From contig NZ_JACVQF010000005.1 of assembly GCF_014534645.1 (NCBI RefSeq), positions 1-34,254 on the forward strand: DNA of 34,254 bases, in the 5' to 3' direction. Under the pieces are notes generated by a model. It was not told the origin of the DNA. It saw only the letters and a list, made by a program, of their open reading frames with translations, and searched no databases. Source of the stretch: Streptomyces griseicoloratus. GTDB lineage: Bacteria; Actinomycetota; Actinomycetes; Streptomycetales; Streptomycetaceae. Every line of letters begins with the position of its first letter. Position 1 is the first letter of the stretch. The translations under genes were made by a program, and so were the position numbers. Below are positions 9,670 to 21,408 of this stretch, one piece after another.

Positions 9670-10283
9670 CGCCGTGCCTCCCTCGACCACACACGCGACG
9701 CGACACCCACCCGGCCACCACCCCGCCGACCTCGTCGGCACCTGGCGCGGCTCGTACGCGGAGCGCCGGTGCCCGTGGGGCCGGTGCGTCGGGAACTGCC
9801 GTCCGAGACGTGTCGGCCGGCCGCCGTATCCGCCGACGAAGCTGCGGTCGGTCCCCTGGGCGGTCCGGTGGGGGCTGGTCGCCTGCGGCCGGTGCCTCAG
9901 CTGCCCGTGCGCGGGGAGCCGGCCCCCGCGGCCGTGCGGGGAAGTGGTCCTCCTGGGGCCGGCGCGTGGGGCGGCCTGTGCTGGAGCTGCTGTCCTTGGC
10001 GCCCACGGTGCGCCAGGGCCGCTGTGGCCGTCCCTGGATGATCCGGTGCGGGTCCGTCGCCCGCGGCCGGCGCGCCTGGGGTCGGCTCGTGGGCGGGGCC
10101 AGCCCCTTGCGATCGGAGCCGGGGACGCCTCGTACGTCGGGAGCAGGTCTTCTGTGGCCGGTGCCTTGGGCGACCCGCGGCGGGTGCCATGGGTGACCCG
10201 ACCCGTGGCCGGAGGCTGAGGCGTTTCGCCGGCGGGGAGCCCGGCCCCGGCGCTCCCCGCCCGGGGAGACGCCCCCGAAAAGC
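9670..10283. repeat. Long gap without a recognisable gene, containing degenerate direct repeats
   Basis: About 610 bases between two strong terminators. Open frames exist on both strands, but none gives a protein I recognise and their composition is that of frame shadows. The segment contains diverged direct repeats built around TGGCCGGTGCC-like words. The clearest pair is 9864-9895 against 10042-10073 (26 of 32 identical without a gap), and related words occur near 9770, 9951 and 10150. It could be a decayed gene or an expanded spacer. I see no RNA gene in it. Confidence 0.5.
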
Positions 10284-10325
10284 CCGTAGGGCCGCCGTAT
10301 CCCCAGGGATGCGGCGGCCCTACGG
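10284..10325. terminator. Very long hairpin terminator after the POT transporter gene
   Basis: CCGTAGGGCCGCCGTATCCC (10284-10303) pairs with its near-perfect complement at 10306-10325 (one G-T wobble), giving a stem of up to 20 bp with a tiny loop. It follows the stop of the minus-strand transporter and also faces the upstream gap. Confidence 0.85.
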
Positions 10326-10348
10326 CAGCAAGGCCGGGGCGGACGGTG

Positions 10349-11845
10349 TCAGCGGACGTCGCCCATGAGTTCCTTGACGCGCTTGCGGTACATCCACACC
10401 GCGACACCGGCGACCACGGCGAGCGTGGCCTCCGCGGCGACGATGCCCGTCTTGTTCAGGTCGACGCCGGCGATGGACAGCAGACCCGTGGTCGCGTCAC
10501 CGGCGGTGACGGCCAGGAACCAGACGCCCATCATCTGCGAGGCGTACTTCACCGGCGCCATCTTCGTGGTGACCGACAGGCCGACCGGGGAGAGCAGCAG
10601 CTCACCGCAGGTCTGGACGAAGTAGATCGCCACCAGCCACAGCGCGGCGGCCTTGTGACCGCCCTCGGCGATCGCCAGTGGGGCCAGGAAGAGGAAGAAG
10701 GACGCGCCGACCAGCACCAGGCCGAACGAGAACTTCACGATGGTGCTCGGCTCCTTGCCGCGCCGGGCGAGCGCCAGCCACAGCGTGGCGAAGACCGGGG
10801 CCAGGGCCATGATGATGACCGGGTTGACCGACTGGTACCAGGAGACCGGGAAGTCCCAGCCGAGGACGCTGTTCTCGGCCGAGGAGGAGGCGAAGATCGA
10901 CAGGGTCGAGCCGCCCTGGTCGTAGATCATCCAGAAGACGGCCGCGGCGACGAAGAACCAGATGTACGCGGACATCTTCGACTGCTCGGCGCGGTCCAGC
11001 TCCTTGTCCCGCTTGATGCGGGTCAGCACCATCACCGGAATGATCACGCCGAGCAGCGTCAGCGGGACCAGGATCCAGTTCAGCGTGTAGTGGCCGGAGA
11101 AGCCGACGATCGCGTAGAAGACGACCGCGACGGCGGCCCAGAACGCGGACTTGCGCAGCGTCGACGCCTTCTCGGCGGCCGACAGCGGCTTCGGAACGAC
11201 GCTGGAGTGCGGGGCGAGGTTGCGGCTGCCGATCAGGAACTGGGCGACACCCAGCGCCATGCCGAGCGCGGCCAGCGCGAAGCCCAGGTGCCAGTTGACG
11301 TTCTCACCGATCGTTCCGATGATCAGCGGCGCGGCGAAGGCACCCAGGTTGATGCCCATGTAGAAGACGGTGAAGCCGCCGTCACGGCGCGGGTCGTCCG
11401 GGCCGTCGTAGAGCTGGCCGACCATCGTGGAGATGTTGGCCTTCAGCAGACCGGAGCCGATGGCGACCAGGCCGAGACCGGCGTAGAACGTGCCGGACGA
11501 CGGCAGCGCCAGCGTGAGGTGGCCGAGCATGATGACGCCGCCCGCGACGGCGACGGTCTTGCGGGGACCCCACACGCGGTCACCGAACCAGCCGCCCGGC
11601 ATCGTGAGCAGGTACACCAGCGAGAGGTACACCGAGTAGATCGCGGTGGCGGTGCCGGCGCTCAGGCCGAGGCCACCCGGGGCCACGAGGTACAGCGGGA
11701 GCAGAGCCCTCATGCCGTAGTAGGAGAAACGCTCCCACATCTCGGTCATGAAGAGAGTGGCCAGTCCGCGGGGGTGGCCGAAGAAGGTCTTCTCGGACCC
11801 GGGGGTGCCCGGGCGGACCGAGTCCTTCGTCAGGCTGGACGCCAT
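10349..11845 (-). CDS. Proton-dependent oligopeptide transporter (POT/PTR2 family)
   Basis: A 498-residue integral membrane symporter of the major facilitator superfamily, expected to import di- and tripeptides with protons. The POT hallmark ExxERFxYYGM is present at residues 35-44 on the first helix, and FYMGINLGAFAAPLIIG matches the second PTR2 signature. Many hydrophobic segments follow in the 12-14 helix pattern, and the C-terminus is short and basic. AAGGA lies seven bases before the ATG. It is a single-gene unit, divergent from a two-component system over a 535-base region, and ends at a very strong hairpin. Relatives are usually called DtpT or peptide MFS transporters. Two M19 peptidase-family genes lie downstream in the window, but I see no direct link. 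Confidence 0.93.
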   Translation of the reverse strand: MASSLTKDSVRPGTPGSEKTFFGHPRGLATLFMTEMWERFSYYGMRALLPLYLVAPGGLGLSAGTATAIYSVYLSLVYLLTMPGGWFGDRVWGPRKTVAVAGGVIMLGHLTLALPSSGTFYAGLGLVAIGSGLLKANISTMVGQLYDGPDDPRRDGGFTVFYMGINLGAFAAPLIIGTIGENVNWHLGFALAALGMALGVAQFLIGSRNLAPHSSVVPKPLSAAEKASTLRKSAFWAAVAVVFYAIVGFSGHYTLNWILVPLTLLGVIIPVMVLTRIKRDKELDRAEQSKMSAYIWFFVAAAVFWMIYDQGGSTLSIFASSSAENSVLGWDFPVSWYQSVNPVIIMALAPVFATLWLALARRGKEPSTIVKFSFGLVLVGASFFLFLAPLAIAEGGHKAAALWLVAIYFVQTCGELLLSPVGLSVTTKMAPVKYASQMMGVWFLAVTAGDATTGLLSIAGVDLNKTGIVAAEATLAVVAGVAVWMYRKRVKELMGDVR

Positions 11846-12380
11846 GGTCGTTCCTTGCTGGTCGGGACGCGCTCATGAGGCGATGCGCGCCCGGTGGGGG
11901 CGGCCGGCACCGGCGGCCTGGCCCGCCCACCCCACGCCCTGAGGGATTCCGCTCCGGATCACGGAGCGGCGGACGGTGACCACCGGGATCCACGCCTCGG
12001 CACGCGGCACTGCGCGCTGTGAGGCCCGGCCACAGGTCATTCCTTTCAAGGCTGGCCGTGGACCAGCCCGCACACAAAAGAGACCTTCAGCGTCAAAGCC
12101 GCCAAAGGTCCCCGTGGTGCTACAGGCGTTGATTCACCATACGGCAGGACACCGCCCGGTATGGAAGCACTTGAGACACGGATCACAGGTGATGACGGAA
12201 CCGCAGACGATCTTTCGAAGGTCCATTCCAGGATGGCATCCCACAGCCGCAGGTTCGCACCGGGGTGCGCCGGGGGAGGCCGGGCAACGACGGGAGGCGG
12301 GTGTCCGGCATGTCCGAAGGTAAGAAGAGGCCGGGGCGATCACACCTCGGGCGTTGCTCCGAGCGGACTACCATCAGCTC
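11846..12380. other. Intergenic region between the transporter and the response regulator
   Basis: No gene is supported in these 535 bases. They must hold divergent promoters for the transporter (minus) and the regulator (plus). Visible elements are an inverted repeat GACCTT (12082-12087) / AAGGTC (12105-12110) with a 17-base spacer, and a short palindrome ATCAC-AG-GTGAT at 12182-12193. Neither can be assigned to a regulator. Confidence 0.4.
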
Positions 12381-13058
12381 ATGACCCGTGTACTGCTCGC
12401 CGAGGACGACGCGTCCATCTCGGAGCCGCTGGCCCGCGCACTGCGCCGGGAAGGGTACGAGGTCGAGGTGCGTGAGGACGGACCCACCGCGCTCGACGCC
12501 GGGATGCAGGGCGGCGTCGACCTGGTCGTGCTGGACCTCGGCCTGCCCGGCATGGACGGCCTGGAGGTCGCCCGCCGGCTGCGTGCCGAAGGCCACACCG
12601 TGCCGATCCTCATCCTCACCGCACGCGCCGACGAGGTCGACACGGTGGTGGGACTGGACGCGGGCGCCGACGACTACGTCACCAAGCCCTTCCGGCTCGC
12701 CGAGCTGCTCGCCCGCGTACGGGCCCTGCTGCGGCGCGGTTCCGCCGAGCCCCAGCAGCCGGCCGCCACGCACGGCGTGCGCATCGACGTCGAGTCGCAC
12801 CGCGCCTGGATGGGCGAGGAGGAGCTCCAGCTCACCGCCAAGGAGTTCGACCTGCTGCGGGTCCTGGTGCGCGACGCCGGCCGGGTCGTCACCCGCGACC
12901 AGCTGATGCGCGAGGTCTGGGACACCACCTGGTGGTCGTCGACGAAGACGCTGGACATGCACATCTCCTGGCTGCGCAAGAAGCTGGGGGACGACGCGGC
13001 CAACCCGCGCTACATCGCCACCGTGCGCGGCGTGGGCTTCCGCTTCGAGAAGAACTGA
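12381..13058 (+). CDS. Two-component response regulator, OmpR/PhoB family
   Basis: A 225-residue regulator with an N-terminal receiver domain: acidic pocket E8-D9-D10, phosphoacceptor D52 in VVLDLGLPGMDG, T80 and K102 in DDYVTKPF. A C-terminal winged-helix DNA-binding domain follows (LTAKEFDLLRVLVRDAGRVV, DQLMREVW, TLDMHISWLRKKLGDD, YIATVRGVGFRF). The ATG at 12381 is used because the receiver domain begins there; no good ribosome-binding site precedes it. It is followed after 56 bases by its kinase gene. The target genes and stimulus are unknown. Autoregulation and control of the divergent transporter are possible but unproven. Confidence 0.93.
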   Translation: MTRVLLAEDDASISEPLARALRREGYEVEVREDGPTALDAGMQGGVDLVVLDLGLPGMDGLEVARRLRAEGHTVPILILTARADEVDTVVGLDAGADDYVTKPFRLAELLARVRALLRRGSAEPQQPAATHGVRIDVESHRAWMGEEELQLTAKEFDLLRVLVRDAGRVVTRDQLMREVWDTTWWSSTKTLDMHISWLRKKLGDDAANPRYIATVRGVGFRFEKN

Positions 13059-13114
13059 GCACCCGCGGACCGGGCAGCCGGACACGGGCGACACCGCGAC
13101 ACGGGTGAGAGGAC

Positions 13115-14389
13115 ATGCGCCGTCGACTGATCCAGTCCACGCTCGCCGTGGTGCTGGTCGTGATCGCCGTCTTCGGCGTCTCCCTCGTCATCGTCGAGAC
13201 CCGGACGATCAGCAGCACCGCGCAGGAGCGGGTCGACCTGGAGGCCGCCCGGCTGGCCAGCATCGTGGACAGCCGTCTGCTCGGCACGGGCTCCGTCGAC
13301 GCGGACATCCTGCGGCAGCAGGTCGAGGGCGACCGCTACGCCGAGATCAGCATCCCGGGCCGGCCGGTCATCGAGGTGGGCACCGAACCGACCGGTGAGG
13401 TCATCCGCGGGGAGGCCGTCGGGGAGGAGGGCGAGACCGTCCTCGTCGAGGAGCCCAAGTCGTCCGTGACCCGGGAGGTCGGCCGGACCCTGCTGATCAT
13501 CGGGCTGGTGGCGCTGCTCGCGGTGATCGCCGCGGTGCTGCTGGCGATCCGCCAGGCCAACCGCCTCGCCTCGCCGCTCACCGACCTCGCCGAGACCGCC
13601 GAACGCCTGGGCTCCGGCGACCCGCGCCCACGGCACAAGCGGTACGGCGTCCCCGAGCTGGACCGGGTCGCGGACGTGCTGGACGCCTCCGCGGAGCGCA
13701 TCGCCCGGATGCTGACCGCCGAGCGCCGGCTGGCCGCCGACGCCTCCCACCAGCTGCGTACGCCGCTGACCGCGCTGTCGATGCGCCTGGAGGAGATCAC
13801 CCTCACCGACGACCCGGAGACGGTCAAGGAGGAGGCGACGATCGCGCTGACCCAGGTGGAACGCCTGACGGACGTGGTGGAGCGGCTGCTGACCAACTCC
13901 CGCGACCCCCGCAGCGGCTCCGCCGTCACCTTCGAGCTGGACGACGTCATCCAGCAGCAGATCGCCGAGTGGCGCCCCGCCTACCGCAGCGCGGGCCGCG
14001 CCATCGTCAGCTCCGGCAAGCGCCATCTGACGGCCGTGGGCACACCCGGCGCGGTGGCACAGGTGCTGGCCGCACTGATCGAGAACTCCCTGATGCACGG
14101 CGGCGGCACGGTGGCCCTGCGCACCCGGGTCACCGGCAACCAGGCGGTGGTCGAGGTCACCGACGAGGGGCCCGGCGTCGCGGCCGACCTGGGGGCGCGG
14201 ATCTTCGAGCGCACGATCAGCGGCCGGAACTCGACGGGGATCGGCCTGGCCGTCGCCCGCGACCTCGCCGAGGCGGACGGCGGGCGCCTGGAACTCCTCC
14301 AGGCCAAGCCCCCGGTGTTCGGCCTGTTCCTGTCGCGCACCCACCCGCCGGAGAAGGCGGCGGCGGGGTCGGGGCAGACGGTCCGCTGA
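13115..14389 (+). CDS. Sensor histidine kinase
   Basis: A 424-residue membrane kinase that should phosphorylate the preceding regulator. Topology: transmembrane segment about 8-27, an extracytoplasmic domain of about 95 residues, a second transmembrane segment about 123-145, HAMP (about 147-200), then the dimerisation domain with H212 in DASHQLRTPLTALSMRLEE. The ATPase domain has its N box at ALIENSLMHG (N324), G1 DEGPGV and G2 STGIGLAVA. GAGAGGAC precedes the ATG. The SHQLRTPL form of the H box is common among actinobacterial kinases. The sensor domain is acidic and resembles no ligand-binding family I know, so the signal is unknown. Confidence 0.93.
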   Translation: MRRRLIQSTLAVVLVVIAVFGVSLVIVETRTISSTAQERVDLEAARLASIVDSRLLGTGSVDADILRQQVEGDRYAEISIPGRPVIEVGTEPTGEVIRGEAVGEEGETVLVEEPKSSVTREVGRTLLIIGLVALLAVIAAVLLAIRQANRLASPLTDLAETAERLGSGDPRPRHKRYGVPELDRVADVLDASAERIARMLTAERRLAADASHQLRTPLTALSMRLEEITLTDDPETVKEEATIALTQVERLTDVVERLLTNSRDPRSGSAVTFELDDVIQQQIAEWRPAYRSAGRAIVSSGKRHLTAVGTPGAVAQVLAALIENSLMHGGGTVALRTRVTGNQAVVEVTDEGPGVAADLGARIFERTISGRNSTGIGLAVARDLAEADGGRLELLQAKPPVFGLFLSRTHPPEKAAAGSGQTVR

Positions 14390-14392
14390 CCG

Positions 14393-14410
14393 CCGGCCAC
14401 GCGCGGCCGG
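14393..14410. terminator. Short hairpin between the kinase and gtrA-like genes
   Basis: CCGGCC and GGCCGG pair around a 6-base loop inside the 27-base gap between two converging stop codons. Confidence 0.4.
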
Positions 14411-14416
14411 GCCGGG

Positions 14417-15004
14417 CTACGGCCTGCGCGCCGCGCCGACCCGGGTCGCACCCGCAGGACGGTCGTCCGCGCTGCGGACCGGCGCCCGCTGCTCGGGCTC
14501 GGGGAAGGACTCGGCCCGGACCGGCGACTCCCGGGCCGGCAGCGCCCGGAAGACCCACGTGCGGTACGACCAGAAGCGGAACAGCGTGCCGAGGCCGATG
14601 CCGACGAACTTGAAGATGTTGCTCTGCAGCGGGCTGTCCCAGCCGAAACCGTACGTCGCCGTGTACAGCACACCGTTCTCGATCACGAGCCCGACCGCGC
14701 TGAACAGCAGGAACAGCGACATCTCGCGCGTGCGCCCGCTCTTGTCGCGGTCCCGGTACGTGAAGTAGCGGAAGCCCAGATAGTTGAAGACGATCGCCAC
14801 GACGGTCGCGATGATGCTCGCCCGCACCACCTGCAGGTCGGTCGTGTGCCGCACCAGGTTGAACACGAGGAGGTTGACCAGAACCCCCGCGCCGCCCACC
14901 GCGCCGAACTTCACGACCTCCCGGACCAGCCGGTCGATCCGCTGCCGCACCGCGCCGCGGGGTGGCGGGGGAGCCGTTCGAGACCCCGAGGAACCCTGTC
15001 CCAT
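14417..15004 (-). CDS. GtrA-like membrane protein
   Basis: A 195-residue protein of the GtrA/DPMS family (PF04138), with four transmembrane helices between about residues 30 and 150. The first segment carries KFGAVGGAGVLVNLLVFNL, the second VVAIVFNYLGFRYFTYRD, and the fourth ends with the typical RFWSYRTWVF. GtrA-type proteins are thought to move polyprenyl-phosphate-linked sugars across the membrane or act with polyprenyl-phosphate glycosyltransferases. Both ends are hydrophilic and Pro/Arg-rich. The gene is alone, convergent with the kinase gene and divergent from purK. A role in decorating a cell-surface glycan is an inference from the family. Confidence 0.88.
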   Translation of the reverse strand: MGQGSSGSRTAPPPPRGAVRQRIDRLVREVVKFGAVGGAGVLVNLLVFNLVRHTTDLQVVRASIIATVVAIVFNYLGFRYFTYRDRDKSGRTREMSLFLLFSAVGLVIENGVLYTATYGFGWDSPLQSNIFKFVGIGLGTLFRFWSYRTWVFRALPARESPVRAESFPEPEQRAPVRSADDRPAGATRVGAARRP

Positions 15005-15147
15005 GGTCGTGCAGGCCCCCGTCCGTCGGATGCGTCAACCCAGTCATGCTAACCACCCGCACACGCGATCTTCCTGCCGAACGGGGATGCGGAGCGGGCG
15101 GGCGCCCGGTGGAACGGCCGGTAATCCGGTGTGCTCCGCCCGGCCGA

Positions 15148-15153
15148 TACGCT
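15148..15153 (+). promoter_or_regulatory. Candidate -10 element for a leaderless purK transcript
   Basis: TACGCT lies six bases before the GTG start of purK. With a normal -10 to +1 distance, transcription would begin at the start codon. The purK start has no separate ribosome-binding site. The -35 region is not convincing. Confidence 0.35.
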
Positions 15154-15159
15154 AGGGGC

Positions 15160-16299
15160 GTGACGTTCCCGGTAGTCGGCATGGTCGGCGGGGGCCAGCT
15201 CGCTCGTATGACACACGAGGCGGGCATCCCGTTGGGCATCAGGTTCAAGCTTCTCAGTGACACCCCTCAGGATTCCGCGGCGCAGGTCGTCAGCGATGTC
15301 GTCATCGGCGACTATCGCGACCTCGACACGCTGCGCGCGTTCGCACGGGGCTGCGACGTGATCACCTTCGATCACGAACACGTACCGACCGAGCACCTCA
15401 GGGCGCTGGAGGCGGACGGCATCCCCGTGCGCCCCGGCCCCGACGCGCTCGTGCACGCCCAGGACAAGGGCGTGATGCGGGCCAGGCTCGACGCGATCGG
15501 CGTGCCCTGTCCACGCCACCGGATCGTGAGCGATCCGCAGGACGTGGCGGCGTTCGCCGCGGAGGGGGACGGCTTCCCGGTCGTCCTCAAGACCGTCCGC
15601 GGCGGCTACGACGGCAAGGGCGTGTGGGTCGTGGACTCCGTCGAGGAGGCCGCCGAGCCCTTCCGCGCCGGCGTGCCCGTCCTCGCCGAGGAGAAGGTCG
15701 ACTTCGTCCGCGAGCTCGCCGCCAACGTCGTGCGCTCCCCGCACGGCCAGGCGGTCGCCTATCCGGTCGTGGAGTCCCGGCAGGTCGCCGGCGTCTGCGA
15801 CACGGTGATCGCGCCCGCTCCCGACCTCGACGAGGCCCTCGCCCTCAGGGCCGAGGAGATGGCGCTGAGCATCGCCAAGGAACTGGGCGTCGTCGGCCAC
15901 CTGGCCGTCGAGCTGTTCCAGACCCGCGACGGCCGCATCCTCGTCAACGAGCTGGCGATGCGCCCGCACAATTCCGGCCACTGGACGCAGGACGGCGCGA
16001 TCACGTCGCAGTTCGCCAACCACGTCCGCGCGGTCCTCGACCTGCCCCTGGGCGACCCGCGCCCGCGCGCCAAGTGGACGGTGATGGTCAACGTCCTCGG
16101 CGGCGACTACCCGGACATGTACTCCGCGTACCTGCACTGCATGGCCCGCGACCCCCAGCTCAAGATCCACATGTACGGCAAGGACGTGAAGCCCGGCCGC
16201 AAGGTGGGCCACGTCAACACCTACGGCGACGACCTGGACGACGTGCTGGAGCGCGCCCGTCACGCAGCCGGCTACCTGAGAGGCACCATCACCGAATGA
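15160..16299 (+). CDS. purK: N5-carboxyaminoimidazole ribonucleotide synthase PurK
   Basis: PurK (379 residues) uses ATP and bicarbonate to convert AIR to N5-CAIR in de novo purine synthesis. It is an ATP-grasp enzyme: N-terminal Rossmann-like part with [12 protein letters not shown], then [27 protein letters not shown], the phosphate-binding [15 protein letters not shown], and the catalytic region [25 protein letters not shown]. The GTG at 15160 matches the normal N-terminus of the family ([12 protein letters not shown]); the open frame extends further upstream but with unrelated sequence. Its stop overlaps the purE start as ATGA, so the two proteins that hand over the unstable N5-CAIR are coupled. 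Confidence 0.96.
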   Translation: MTFPVVGMVGGGQLARMTHEAGIPLGIRFKLLSDTPQDSAAQVVSDVVIGDYRDLDTLRAFARGCDVITFDHEHVPTEHLRALEADGIPVRPGPDALVHAQDKGVMRARLDAIGVPCPRHRIVSDPQDVAAFAAEGDGFPVVLKTVRGGYDGKGVWVVDSVEEAAEPFRAGVPVLAEEKVDFVRELAANVVRSPHGQAVAYPVVESRQVAGVCDTVIAPAPDLDEALALRAEEMALSIAKELGVVGHLAVELFQTRDGRILVNELAMRPHNSGHWTQDGAITSQFANHVRAVLDLPLGDPRPRAKWTVMVNVLGGDYPDMYSAYLHCMARDPQLKIHMYGKDVKPGRKVGHVNTYGDDLDDVLERARHAAGYLRGTITE

Positions 16300-16817
16300 G
16301 CCCTGTTGTTGGCATCGTCATGGGGTCGGACTCCGACTGGCCCGTCATGGAGGCCGCCGCCAAGGCCCTCGACGAGTTCGAGATCGCCTACGAGGTCGAC
16401 GTCGTCTCCGCGCACCGCATGCCGCACGAGATGATCGCGTACGGCGAGCAGGCCGCCGGACGCGGGCTGAAGGCGATCATCGCCGGGGCCGGGGGCGCCG
16501 CCCACCTGCCCGGCATGCTCGCCTCCGTCACCCCGCTGCCGGTCATCGGCGTGCCCGTGCCGCTGAAGTACCTGGACGGAATGGACTCGCTGCTGTCGAT
16601 CGTGCAGATGCCCGCGGGCGTCCCGGTCGCGACCGTCTCCGTCGGCGGTGCCCGCAACGCCGGCCTCCTCGCCGCCCGCATCCTCGCCGCCCACGACGAG
16701 GAGCTGCTGGGCCGCATGCGCGAGTTCCAGCAGGACCTCAACGACCAGGCCACCGAGAAGGGCAAGCGACTGCGCAACAAGGTCGCGGGCTCGGCCGGCT
16801 TCGGCTTCGGGAATTGA
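16296..16817 (+). CDS. purE: N5-CAIR mutase PurE
   Basis: PurE (173 residues, class I) moves the carboxylate of N5-CAIR to give CAIR, the step after PurK. It shows GSDSDWPVM (10-18), the active-site SAHRMP with H40, [12 protein letters not shown], and the late [20 protein letters not shown]. The length and the octamer-core glycine-rich loop are normal. A GAGAGG sits upstream inside purK. The C-terminus (about 15 basic and Gly/Phe residues ending in GFGFGN) is a little longer than the E. coli enzyme. A hairpin and then a tnpB relic follow directly. Confidence 0.96.
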   Translation: MSPVVGIVMGSDSDWPVMEAAAKALDEFEIAYEVDVVSAHRMPHEMIAYGEQAAGRGLKAIIAGAGGAAHLPGMLASVTPLPVIGVPVPLKYLDGMDSLLSIVQMPAGVPVATVSVGGARNAGLLAARILAAHDEELLGRMREFQQDLNDQATEKGKRLRNKVAGSAGFGFGN

Positions 16818-16822
16818 ATGCT

Positions 16823-16842
16823 CCTCCTCGCGAGCGAGGGGG
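16823..16842 (+). terminator. Hairpin immediately after purE
   Basis: CCTCCTCGC and GCGAGGGGG form nine pairs (one G-T) with a two-base apex, starting five bases after the purE stop. It could be the purE terminator. It could also be the right-end hairpin of the neighbouring TnpB element, since the two lie next to each other. Confidence 0.5.
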
Positions 16843-20647
<3,805 letters not shown>

Positions 20648-20653
20648 GCCCGT

Positions 20654-20685
20654 ACGCTAGAAGCTGACATTGATGTCAGAATCAA
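20654..20685 (-). promoter_or_regulatory. MerR-type promoter with operator for the OYE gene
   Basis: On the minus strand a TTGATT -35 (20685-20680) and a TAGCGT -10 (20659-20654) are separated by 20 bases. This is the over-long spacer that MerR-family activators correct by untwisting DNA. A 7-bp-arm dyad, CTGACAT-TG-ATGTCAG, occupies 20664-20679 inside the spacer. Six bases separate the -10 from the ATG. The regulator gene starts 23 bases beyond the dyad on the other strand. Confidence 0.7.
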
Positions 20686-20701
20686 GTCCCGGGGGTGGGG
20701 A

Positions 20702-21061
20702 ATGAGGATCGGCGAACTGGCCCGGCGCACTGCCGTCAGCGAACGGTCGCTCCGCTACTACGAGAAACAGGGACTCCTCGCGGCCGAGCGTACGCCCGGC
20801 GGCCACCGCGAGTACCCGGAGGCGGCCGTCGACCGCGTCATCCGCATCCAGGAGCTGTTCGCGGCCGGGCTGTGCAGCAGCAAGATCGCGCAGTTGCTGC
20901 CGTGCATGCGGGACACCGACGGCGGCCCCTCGGCCGTCGCCACCCCGCGCCTGGTCGCCGACCTCGCCGCGGAGCGTGACCGCATCGACCGCACGATCGC
21001 CGACCTGCTGCGCTCCCGGGACACGCTGGACGAGGTGATCGAGGCGGCCCGGGGCCGCTGA
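20702..21061 (+). CDS. MerR-family transcriptional regulator
   Basis: A 119-residue regulator. The N-terminal winged helix-turn-helix is typical (MRIGELARRTAVSERSLRYY, EKQGLLAAERTPGGHREY), followed by the second wing and a C-terminal dimerisation helix (about 80-118). Two cysteines (C58, C68) are present, but not the CxxCxxxxxC cluster of SoxR, so an iron-sulphur sensor is unlikely. GGGGGTGGGGA precedes the ATG at 20702. It is divergent from the OYE gene, with the dyad between them, and is expected to activate that gene on binding an electrophile or drug. The inducer is not known. Confidence 0.92.
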   Translation: MRIGELARRTAVSERSLRYYEKQGLLAAERTPGGHREYPEAAVDRVIRIQELFAAGLCSSKIAQLLPCMRDTDGGPSAVATPRLVADLAAERDRIDRTIADLLRSRDTLDEVIEAARGR

Positions 21062-21408
21062 CGGGCGAGCCGCCCGGCGCGCCGCGGGTGGGCCGGTGTC
21101 GTGTGCGTGTGGCCGGCCGGTGGCCGGTCGCGGCCGGTCGCGGGATGGTCGTCCGCGGTGCGGACCGGTGCAGGCTGCTCGGTGTGGCACGTTCACGTGG
21201 CGGGCCGAGGCGATGGTCGCCGGCGTGGCGTGTCCGCGTGGCAGCTGAGGCCGGTCAGCGGGCGGGGTCCGAGCGAACGGCCGCGTACGGTCCCGTCCGC
21301 CCTCCGTGGTCCGAACGCGCGTACCCCCGAACGCCCCGCCCACCAGGAACCACCCGGGGCTCCGTGCGACGGTGACGGTAACCGCGACGACCGTACGGAG
21401 CCCGCGTC
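21062..21408. other. Intergenic region without a recognisable gene
   Basis: These 347 bases contain short GGCCGGT(C/G) reiterations at about 21112-21146 and no convincing gene. A GGTAACCGCG segment and CGGAG just before 21409 are the only features near the next start. The promoter of the next gene could not be placed. Confidence 0.4.

Noticed and set aside
9545-10219. Open frames on both strands in the gap after the anti-sigma gene
   Set aside because: Their Arg/Pro/Ala-rich products look like frame shadows, with no ribosome-binding sites and no recognisable domain.
11846-12380. Riboswitch or structured leader upstream of the peptide transporter
   Set aside because: Only short inverted repeats are present; no known riboswitch core could be recognised.
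20702-21061. SoxR identity for the MerR-type protein
   Set aside because: It has two isolated cysteines and not the CxxCxxxxxC iron-sulphur cluster motif.
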